Assembly: GCA_002413325.1 (NCBI GenBank)
Contig: DHWT01000291.1
Coordinates: 1 to 9,351 of the forward strand
Length of the DNA stretch: 9,351 nt
Reading direction: 5' to 3'
Source of the DNA: Chitinophagaceae bacterium UBA5175
Lineage (GTDB): Bacteria; Bacteroidota; Bacteroidia; Chitinophagales; Chitinophagaceae
The stretch's first letter is position 1. Each line of letters begins with the position of its first letter. A model generated the notes under the pieces. The model made no database searches, was not told where the DNA came from, and worked only from the letters and a program-made list of their open reading frames with translations. Shown here one piece after another: positions 1-6,495 of the stretch. The position numbers and the translations under genes are program-made.

Positions 1-602
1 GATGCATAACTTTCCAGGGATCCGTATTTGCCTGTTCCTTCATGAAAACGGCCATCAGGAATGATGATCGTATGACCGAGTTCGCCGGCAAACCCGTCAT
101 GGCCCAATATCAGGTGTCCGTTCGCCACAATACCACTGCCCACACCTGTTCCCAGCGTAATCATGATAAAATCCTTCATGCCCTGCGCAGCCCCGTACAT
201 CATTTCTCCAATGGCAGCTGCATTGGCATCATTGGTCAGGATACTGGGCAATTGAAATTTATCCTGTATCAGCTGTGCCAGCGGTACGATGCCTTTCCAG
301 GGTAGGTTTGGTGCATATTCGATGGTTCCGGTATAAAAATTTCCATTGGGTGCGCCCACACCAATGCCCCGTATTCTGCCGGAACCGCCAACGGATTGTA
401 CCAGGGCAGAGAGCTTATCATATAATTCATCAATAAAGGTTTCGACCCGCTTATGCTTTTTTGTAGAAAGCTCTCCGGAAAACAACACGTTTCCAACGCG
501 GTCTACGATTCCGAACTTGGTTCCCGTGCCACCGATATCAATCCCGATGGCTAAGGGTTCCATGGATGCGGGTGTGGTGGATGTTGAAGTTGCTTTTGAC
601 AT
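1..602 (-). CDS. ROK-family glucokinase, N-terminal two thirds (runs off left edge)
   Basis: Sugar kinase of the ROK family, expected to phosphorylate glucose with ATP in the cytoplasm. Read from 602 leftward it gives 200 codons without a stop. Visible motifs are the phosphate loop DIGGTGTK (residues 22-29), the TNDANAAA block with presumed catalytic Asp125 (123-130), the second phosphate loop LGTGVGSG (150-157) and GELGH (173-177). Family members are about 300-320 residues, so roughly the last third is missing. The usual zinc motif CxCGxxGCxE is replaced by GRFHEGTGKYGSLE (184-197), and no cysteine occurs in the visible part. I chose the first ATG; Met14 (codon 563-561), after a Ser/Thr-rich leader, is an equally plausible start. 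It lies 22 bases after the stop of the sugar permease on the same strand, so the two are probably co-transcribed: import, then phosphorylation. Glucokinase rather than another ROK sugar kinase is inferred from motif resemblance and context. Confidence 0.9.
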   Translation of the reverse strand, partial: MSKATSTSTTPASMEPLAIGIDIGGTGTKFGIVDRVGNVLFSGELSTKKHKRVETFIDELYDKLSALVQSVGGSGRIRGIGVGAPNGNFYTGTIEYAPNLPWKGIVPLAQLIQDKFQLPSILTNDANAAAIGEMMYGAAQGMKDFIMITLGTGVGSGIVANGHLILGHDGFAGELGHTIIIPDGRFHEGTGKYGSLESYA

Positions 603-624
603 ACATTACAAAAGGTTCTTTTAA

Positions 625-2229
625 TTAATGACCGCCCTCAATCTGTTCATCAAAATTCAGCCCCTGCGATTTTAATATCGTTTTCATTCGGATAGCAAAC
701 AGCGCCAACCCGGCAAAACAACCGGCAGCCACCAGATAAGAAAAATGCATATTCTTTGTCGTATCCCCGATAGATCCCTGGAAAGGCGGAATAACGGCGC
801 CGCCCAGGATCATCATGATCAAAAAAGCAGATCCCTGACTGGTATATTTTCCAAGTCCGGCAACGGCCAGGGCAAAAATACTTGGCCACATCACGGAACA
901 GAATAATCCGCCGGCCATAAACGCGTATACCGAAAAAACTCCATGACTAAATACACCGATCAGCATGGCAATGGTTGCCAGCAATGCCACAGTCAGCAAT
1001 GTTTTAACCGGTTTTTGCTGTCCGAAGAAAAAGGCAAATACAGCAATCGCAACCCACCCGGCATAAGGGATCAGATTATGAATATCATTACCGTAGGTAT
1101 GATTCACGAAGAGCACCAACGCAAAAGCAACAAATGGCACTACCAGGGTTGCAATTTTTCTTCCCGTTGCTGATAAATTAAATACACTGATCGCACCGGT
1201 CCACCGGCCGATCATCAGGCTTCCCCAATACAGGGTTATATATTTTGAAATATCCTTATCCAGTAACCCCGAATCAGTCAGGTATCCCGGTGTTTTCAAT
1301 AACGCACCGAAATTATTGTCAATCGTTACCTCCACGCCAACATAAAGAAAAATACCCAGCATACCCAGGATGAGCTGTGGATATTTCATAGCGCCCCAGC
1401 CTTCACTGTTCCTGGAAGCACTGCTGTAAGAAAAGAAAAGAACAGCAAAAACAAGCAGGATGGTAAGTCCTGTAAGTTCCAGTTTGCCAATATCCGTAAA
1501 CTGTCCGATCATAATGACAACGATCATCAGCAGCGTCAGGGTGATCAAAGACTTTGACGCTTTGGATGATCCCTCAAATGCAGCATCGTCTTTACCTTCC
1601 GGCAATTTTGAAAAAGCAAAGAATATAGCAACCGCAGCAAAAACAGATGCTACAATAAGGTATAAGGTATTGATGTTGGTTACTGTAACGTTTGCATTGG
1701 AAGCGGACGGGGTTCCAAAAAGAAAATAACTTACAATGATCGGACCCAGCGTGGTTCCCAGTGAATTGACACCACCTGCCAGGTTCAACCTGTGTGTGCC
1801 GGTGGATGGATCACCCAGTGCAATAGCAAAAGGCTGGGCGGCTGTCTGTTGTAATGAAAATCCAAGGGCTACAATAAAAAAAGAGGCCAGTATGGCAGGA
1901 AATGAATTCATATTTGCTGAAGGTATAATCAATAACGCCCCGGCAACTGAAATAAGTAATCCGAGCACAATACCCCGCTTATATCCAATTTTATTTAATA
2001 TGTCGTAACCGGCGAGACTTGAGAATAAATACAATGCCAGGGATCCTATAAAATAAGCTCCGTAAAATGCTGAACCGATCAGTTGTGATTGAAATTGGTT
2101 TAAGCTAAAATGTGTGCGGCAGAATGGGATAAAAATGCTGTTGGAAGCAGCAATAAAGCCCCAGAAAAAAAACACGATTACTAAAGTGGCTAAAGCGCCC
2201 GTATTGGTAGGCTGTTTGTTTTGGCTCAT
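625..2229 (-). CDS. FHS-family sugar MFS transporter (FucP/GluP-like)
   Basis: Inner-membrane sugar/H+ symporter of the fucose-galactose-glucose (FHS) branch of the major facilitator superfamily, 534 residues. Family signs are the N-terminal FFFWGFIAASNSIFIPF helix (residues 20-36), GFSLQQTAAQPFAIALGDP (123-141), NLAGGVNSLGTTLGPII (149-165), and late in the protein YWGSLMIGR (334-342), MWPSIFALAVAGLGK (447-461) and GGAVIPPFQG (476-485). The protein is about 100 residues longer than FucP. I count about 16 hydrophobic stretches instead of 12; the extra pairs lie at about 228-270 (between the halves) and 386-428 (in the C-terminal half). The ATG at 2229-2227 follows a leader without a clear Shine-Dalgarno. 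The gene is divergent from glgA and followed 22 bases later by the ROK kinase, which argues for glucose or a similar hexose as substrate. Substrate is not certain from sequence. Confidence 0.93.
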   Translation of the reverse strand: MSQNKQPTNTGALATLVIVFFFWGFIAASNSIFIPFCRTHFSLNQFQSQLIGSAFYGAYFIGSLALYLFSSLAGYDILNKIGYKRGIVLGLLISVAGALLIIPSANMNSFPAILASFFIVALGFSLQQTAAQPFAIALGDPSTGTHRLNLAGGVNSLGTTLGPIIVSYFLFGTPSASNANVTVTNINTLYLIVASVFAAVAIFFAFSKLPEGKDDAAFEGSSKASKSLITLTLLMIVVIMIGQFTDIGKLELTGLTILLVFAVLFFSYSSASRNSEGWGAMKYPQLILGMLGIFLYVGVEVTIDNNFGALLKTPGYLTDSGLLDKDISKYITLYWGSLMIGRWTGAISVFNLSATGRKIATLVVPFVAFALVLFVNHTYGNDIHNLIPYAGWVAIAVFAFFFGQQKPVKTLLTVALLATIAMLIGVFSHGVFSVYAFMAGGLFCSVMWPSIFALAVAGLGKYTSQGSAFLIMMILGGAVIPPFQGSIGDTTKNMHFSYLVAAGCFAGLALFAIRMKTILKSQGLNFDEQIEGGH

Positions 2230-2279
2230 AAGCAGGCAAGCGTTTAAATGAGTGTTGAAAGTAGTTAAGTTTTGGCTTG

Positions 2280-2296
2280 ATGAAAAATTTTTTCAT
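2280..2296. repeat. 17-base palindrome in the divergent promoter region
   Basis: ATGAAAAATTTTTTCAT is a perfect inverted repeat of two 8-base arms around a central T; the next outer pair (2279/2297) does not match. It lies 50 bases before the permease start and 75 bases before the glgA start, a reasonable place for a dimeric repressor or activator. The arms are mostly A and T runs, so chance in AT-rich DNA is a real alternative. It has no loop and no following T tract suited to a terminator. Confidence 0.4.
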
Positions 2297-2310
2297 ATCG
2301 TATTAGAATC

Positions 2311-2328
2311 CCTAAATCCTTCCTAAAT
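2311..2328. repeat. Direct repeat CCTAAAT, 11-base period
   Basis: CCTAAAT occurs at 2311-2317 and again at 2322-2328, start to start 11 bases, close to one helical turn. That puts both copies on the same face of the helix. It lies 44 bases before the glgA ATG and next to the palindrome at 2280-2296. A tandem operator half-site is possible; chance is also possible with only two copies. Confidence 0.35.
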
Positions 2329-2371
2329 TGATCTCGAATCTGACAGACGCCTTCAAGCACAATTTCTTTTC

Positions 2372-3784
2372 ATGGAGATTTTACATGTATCAGCTGAATG
2401 TTATCCGGTTGCAAAAGCCGGTGGGTTGGGGGATGTGGTAGGCGCCCTGCCTAAATACCAGACGGCTGCCGGCCATATTGCCAAAGTGGTCATGCCCATG
2501 TACAAAACCAAATTCCTTTTTAACCATGAATTTGATGTGGTCCATAAAGGGTATACCAATCTGGGCGATTGGTGGTTTATCTACACGATTATCAAAGAAA
2601 GAAAAAATACCCTGGGCTTCGATCTGTACCTGGTAGATATCAACGGGCTGCTTGACCGGGATAAAATATATGGTTACCATGATGATCCCGAACGGTTCAT
2701 CGCTTTTCAGATTACCGTGGTGGACTGGCTGTCTACCTGGAAACATCATCCCGACGTGGTACATGTACATGATCACCAGGCGGCCCTGATCCCCTTCATG
2801 CTAAAACATTGTTACAGATACCAGCACCTGCGCGAAGTTCCCACCCTGCTCACGATTCACAATGGAGAATACCAGGGATGGCTGGACTGGAATAAAAGTT
2901 ATTACATACCTGCCTGGGATACCTGGAAGTCCGGTTTACTGGAATGGGAAAACAGCATCAATGCACTGGCCTGCGGTGTCCGCTGTGCCTGGAAAGTATC
3001 CACCGTCAGCTGAACGTACCTGGAAGAACTGCGCTGGTCTGCCAACGGACTGGAAGCCCTTTTCGAATATGAAAAAGGAAAGTGTTACGGCATCCTCAAC
3101 GGGATCGATACCCGGGTCTGGGATCCCGAAAAAGACACATACCTTGAAAATCACTATAATATTAAAACCAATGCCGAAGGAAAAGCAAAAAATAAAGAGA
3201 TACTATGCAACCGGTTTGGACTGGATATTAACAAACCCCTGATTGCTTTTATCGGACGACTGGTGGGTGAGAAGGGTGCGGACTTACTGCCACAGGCCAT
3301 CGGGGATTCATTTTATTATATCGGCCGGAAAATGAATTTTCTGATCCTGGGAAGCGGAGCGCATTACATCCAGGACAACCTGGAAAGAGTGCGTGCACTC
3401 AGCGACGGCGATTTTAGTATATTTATTGGCTATGATGAAAAACTAAGCCATGTTATTTATGCCGGCGCCGATTTCATCCTGATGCCTTCCCGTGTTGAAC
3501 CCTGCGGACTGAACCAGATGTATGCAATGCGCTATGGAACCATACCCATCGTCCGAAACACCGGCGGCTTAAAGGATACGGTGAAGGATTTTGGAGATCC
3601 GGACGGGTACGGTATACGATTCAATAACGCAATTGTCGGAGATATCACCCACGCCGTCTGGCGTGCTGTTCAATTATATCAGGAGCCGCTGCTTATGGAA
3701 GAACTGAGAAGAAGGATGATGCGGCTCGACTTCAGCTGGGAAACCAGCATGCAGCATTACCTGGACCTTTATGCCTCGCTTTAA
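2372..3784 (+). pseudogene. glgA: Glycogen (starch) synthase GlgA, GT5, interrupted by in-frame TGA
   Basis: Glycogen synthase transfers glucose from ADP-glucose to the growing alpha-1,4-glucan in the cytoplasm. The frame from ATG 2372 reads 213 residues, meets TGA at 3011-3013, then continues in the same frame to TAA at 3782-3784. The total is 470 sense positions plus the internal stop codon counted as position 214, the usual length of the family. Motifs lie on both sides. Before the stop are KAGGLGDVVGALPKY (residues 15-29), VHVHDHQAALIPF (130-142) and TIHNGEYQGW (161-170). After it are GILNGID (240-246), FIGRLVGEKG (293-302) with the ADP-glucose-binding Arg/Lys, and EPCGLNQMYAMRYG (376-389) with the catalytic Glu. 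The stop sits at the end of the N-terminal domain, in the stretch STVS-stop-TYLEEL, which in homologues reads through. No good restart codon follows it: the nearest is GTG 3263 or ATG 3332, inside the second domain. As written the product would be a truncated half enzyme. A base-call error is as likely as a real mutation. The start matches the conserved MEILHVSAECYPVAK opening. It is first in the plus-strand operon, 24 bases before glgC. Confidence 0.9.
3011..3013 (+). other. Premature in-frame TGA codon in glgA
   Basis: Codon 214 of glgA is TGA, between AGC (Ser) and ACG (Thr). The surrounding frame is open for 213 codons before and 256 codons after it, and no insertion or deletion is needed to join the halves. 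TGA is a genuine stop elsewhere in this window (the maltose transporter ends with TGA at 6493-6495, where reading on gives no sensible protein), so a reassigned code is not supported. Single-base changes such as CGA, TCA, GGA or TGG would restore an open frame. Confidence 0.95.
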
Positions 3785-3808
3785 TAGGATTTATTAAATC
3801 AGTTTGTT

Positions 3809-5083
3809 ATGTCAAAAAAAGTATTAGCTGTTATTTTAGGAGGTGGTGCCGGAACCCGCTTGTATCCCTTAACTGCCAGTCGTTCCAAACCTGCCGTTCC
3901 CATCGCAGGGAAATACCGCCTGGTGGACATCCCGATTTCAAATTGCCTCAATTCAGGCATCGATCGTATGTTTGTACTCACGCAGTTTAATTCTGCGTCT
4001 CTGAACAGGCATATAAAAAACACGTATCATTTCAGCGCCTTCAGTTCGGCTTTCGTAGATATCCTTGCCGCGGAACAAACGCCCGATAACCCGACCTGGT
4101 ACCAGGGTACGGCCGATGCCGTGCGGCAGTGCCTGCGACATCTCGGACCTTTCGAAAGCGAGTATATCCTCATCCTGTCGGGCGACCAGCTTTACCAGAT
4201 GAATTTTATGGACATGCTGAATAATCATATCCAGCAGCAAGCGGAAATCACCATTGCAACCATTCCGGTGGCTGACCGGGAAGCATCCGAATTCGGCATT
4301 TTAAAAAAGGATGACAAGGGTTTCATCACTTCATTCATAGAAAAACCTAAAAAAGATGTGCTGAAGGACTGGACCAGTGATACCGGTTCCGCCATGCAGG
4401 GGCAGGGCAGAAATTACCTGGCGTCCATGGGGATCTATATCTTCAACCGGCAGTTGCTGCAGGACCTGCTGCAGAATGAATACGTGGAAGCAACGGATTT
4501 CGGAAAGGAAATCCTTCCGCAATCCATCAACAAATACAAAGTGGTCAGCTACCAGTACGATGGTTACTGGACCGATATCGGGAATATTTATTCATTCTTC
4601 GAAGCCAACCTCGGCCTCACGAAAGAAATTCCCGATTTTAATTTATTCGACAATAACAATGCTATTTATACGCGTGCGCGCATGCTGCCACCCGCAAAAA
4701 TCAGTGGCACTACGCTGGAAAAAACCATCATCGCGGAAGGATGTATCATCAACGCGTCCCGCATCGAAAGCAGCGTGATCGGTATCCGTACCCGGATTGG
4801 TATCGGTACCACCATCGTGAGCAGTTACCTGATGGGTATTGATTATTATGAAACCATCGACGAGATCCGGCACGATAAAGATCATGGGTTACCTTCCGTG
4901 GGCATTGGCGACCGTTGTTATATCCGCAATTGCATAGTGGATAAGAACTGTCGAATCGGGGACGATGTCCGGATCAATGGAGGATCCCACCTGGAAAATA
5001 CAGACCATTCATTATATACGGTAAAAGACGGTATCGTGGTCGTAAAAAAAGGTGCTGTGATCCCAAATGGGTTTGTGATTTAG
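3809..5083 (+). CDS. glgC: Glucose-1-phosphate adenylyltransferase (ADP-glucose pyrophosphorylase) GlgC
   Basis: Makes ADP-glucose and pyrophosphate from ATP and glucose-1-phosphate, the committed and usually allosterically controlled step of glycogen synthesis, in the cytoplasm. The 424 residues show the nucleotidyltransferase domain with GGGAGTRLYPLT (11-22), SKPAVPIAGKYRLVDIP (26-42), WYQGTADAV (97-105), SGDQLY with the metal-binding Asp (124-129), SEFGI (160-164), FIEKP with the glucose-1-phosphate Lys (176-180) and YWTDIG (253-258). A left-handed beta-helix of hexapeptide repeats follows from about 300 to the end. The C-terminus resembles the plant and cyanobacterial type: MGIDYYET (342-349), DKNCRIGDDV (378-387) and DGIVVVKKGAVIPNG (407-421). 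The length fits the family and the start gives MSKKVLAVILGGGAG directly. It lies 24 bases after glgA and 14 bases before the maltose transporter. Confidence 0.97.
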   Translation: MSKKVLAVILGGGAGTRLYPLTASRSKPAVPIAGKYRLVDIPISNCLNSGIDRMFVLTQFNSASLNRHIKNTYHFSAFSSAFVDILAAEQTPDNPTWYQGTADAVRQCLRHLGPFESEYILILSGDQLYQMNFMDMLNNHIQQQAEITIATIPVADREASEFGILKKDDKGFITSFIEKPKKDVLKDWTSDTGSAMQGQGRNYLASMGIYIFNRQLLQDLLQNEYVEATDFGKEILPQSINKYKVVSYQYDGYWTDIGNIYSFFEANLGLTKEIPDFNLFDNNNAIYTRARMLPPAKISGTTLEKTIIAEGCIINASRIESSVIGIRTRIGIGTTIVSSYLMGIDYYETIDEIRHDKDHGLPSVGIGDRCYIRNCIVDKNCRIGDDVRINGGSHLENTDHSLYTVKDGIVVVKKGAVIPNGFVI

Positions 5084-5097
5084 TCTCAACGATTGTT

Positions 5098-6495
5098 ATG
5101 ACCATACCTACTGCAACTGCCGGGCAAACACTGGTGGATAAACCAAAACTCACCGTCTGGCAGATCTTCACCATGAGCTTTGGCTTCCTGGGCATCCAGT
5201 TTGGCTTTGCCCTGCAAAACGGAAACACAAGCCGCATCCTCCGGTCGTTTGGGGCAGACGTAGATCAATTGCCGGCTTTCTGGCTGGTAGCTCCGCTGGT
5301 AGGCATGATTGTACAGCCCCTGATCGGCCATTACAGTGACCGCACCTGGAACCGGCTGGGCAGAAGAAAACCATATTTTCTGACAGGCGCTATCTTATCC
5401 TCTCTTGCCTTGGTATTCCTGCCGAATTCAGGTGCTGTTGCATCGGTTGTTCCGGCATTGTGGATAGGAGCCGGAATGGTGATGGTGATGGATACTTCCT
5501 TTAATATTGCCATGGAGCCTTTCCGTGCCCTGGTTGCCGATAACCTGCCGGATAAACAAAGGACACTGGGCTTCAGTATTCAAACCTTCCTGATAGGCCT
5601 GGGAGCAGTTGGAGGATCCTATCTTCCGGAATGGATGGGCAATCACGGTTTCAGCCTGGAAGCCGGCAAAAACGGGGTGGCAGAAAATATTCGCTATTCA
5701 TTTTATATCGGTGCCACCGTTTTTATCATTGCGATACTGGTCACTGTATTTTTTTCCAGGGAATATAAACCGGCAGACTATGAAAAATATCATGGCAAGG
5801 CGGATACTTCGCATAAAAAATCCGGTGTCCGGGAAATTATCCATGATTTTCAGCACATGCCCAAGACCATGAAGCAACTGGGACTTGTCCAGTTCTTCAG
5901 CTGGTTTGCCTTATTCAGCATGTGGGTTTTTACCACAGATGCGGTGGCTACTCATGTGTACGGTCTCACAGGCGAATATTCCAAGTCAGTTGCATATAAT
6001 GAAGCAGGAAATAAAGTGAGTTCTGCGTTTGGGGTATATAACGGAGTCGCCATGTTTTATGCCCTCCTGCTTCCGGCTATCGCAAGGAGGATAGGCCGCA
6101 AAGCGACGCATGCTTTTTCCCTGATGGCCGGCGGCGTTGGATTGATTTCCATTTTCTTCATCAAAGATCCGGTCATGCTAAAATATTCAATGGTGGGTGT
6201 AGGGCTTGCCTGGGCCAGCATCCTGGCCATGCCCTATGTGATCCTGTCCGGTTCCATTCCCCCGGGAAAACTCGGGATCTATATGGGCATTTTTAATTTT
6301 TTCATCACCCTGCCGCAGATTGTAAATGGTTTGTTCGGTGGATGGATCGTGCATCACCTGTACGGAGGCCAGCCCATCTATGCCATTGTGCTGGCCGGCT
6401 TCTTTTTATTCTGCGCTGCCATCAGTGTACTCTTTGTATATGATGCAGGGGATATCCGGATCAGCAGGGAAAAGACCAGACTGGCCACTTCATGA
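5098..6495 (+). CDS. Maltose/sugar MFS transporter, SLC45/GPH type
   Basis: Inner-membrane transporter of 465 residues, resembling the SLC45-like sucrose/maltose transporters common in Bacteroidota maltodextrin loci. Visible signs are GHYSDRTWNRLGRRKPYF (77-94), the signature loop after helix 2; FNIAMEPFRALVADNLP (135-151); FFSWFALFSMWVFTTDAVA (266-284); and WASILAMPYVILSGSIP (372-388) followed by GIYMGIFNFFITLPQI (393-408). About 12 hydrophobic segments can be picked out, with a charged central loop at about 221-260. The position between glgC and a secreted GH13 enzyme supports import of maltose or short maltodextrins, probably with protons; this is inference. The last codon and TGA overlap the next start (ATGA at 6492-6495), which suggests translational coupling. 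No Shine-Dalgarno is seen before ATG 5098; it shares the leader TTGTTATG with glgC. Confidence 0.93.
   Translation: MTIPTATAGQTLVDKPKLTVWQIFTMSFGFLGIQFGFALQNGNTSRILRSFGADVDQLPAFWLVAPLVGMIVQPLIGHYSDRTWNRLGRRKPYFLTGAILSSLALVFLPNSGAVASVVPALWIGAGMVMVMDTSFNIAMEPFRALVADNLPDKQRTLGFSIQTFLIGLGAVGGSYLPEWMGNHGFSLEAGKNGVAENIRYSFYIGATVFIIAILVTVFFSREYKPADYEKYHGKADTSHKKSGVREIIHDFQHMPKTMKQLGLVQFFSWFALFSMWVFTTDAVATHVYGLTGEYSKSVAYNEAGNKVSSAFGVYNGVAMFYALLLPAIARRIGRKATHAFSLMAGGVGLISIFFIKDPVMLKYSMVGVGLAWASILAMPYVILSGSIPPGKLGIYMGIFNFFITLPQIVNGLFGGWIVHHLYGGQPIYAIVLAGFFLFCAAISVLFVYDAGDIRISREKTRLATS

Larger units (their letters stand above)
2230..2371. promoter_or_regulatory. Divergent intergenic region between permease and glgA
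   Basis: These 142 AT-rich bases separate two start codons pointing away from each other, so promoters for both units must lie here or in the adjoining coding ends. I looked for the Bacteroidota pattern (TTG around -33, TAnnTTTG around -7) on both strands and found no convincing pair. TAAATTGA at 2324-2331 is a weak plus-strand partial match without a good upstream TTG. There is no Shine-Dalgarno before either ATG. The region holds a short perfect palindrome and a spaced direct repeat, listed separately, which are possible operator sites for coordinated control. Confidence 0.6.

Noticed and set aside
2105..2296. A 63-codon minus-strand open frame beginning MKKFF
   Set aside because: It overlaps the start of the FHS permease in another frame, and its start is the AT-rich palindrome. 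No domain or leader supports it.
3011..3013. TGA read as selenocysteine or as Trp by an alternative code
   Set aside because: The position is not a redox or catalytic site in GT5 enzymes, and I noticed no obvious SECIS-like hairpin next to it. TGA ends the maltose transporter at 6493-6495, where readthrough gives a senseless short tail.
2862..3242. A frameshifted continuation of glgA in another frame
   Set aside because: The frame-2 translation itself continues with conserved GlgA sequence through this stretch, so no frameshift is needed; this frame gives no family motif.
3263..3784. A separate short glycosyltransferase starting at GTG 3263
   Set aside because: It is the C-terminal half of glgA in the same frame as the N-terminal half. 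The GTG lies inside the conserved RLVGEKG motif, so a start there would cut the domain.
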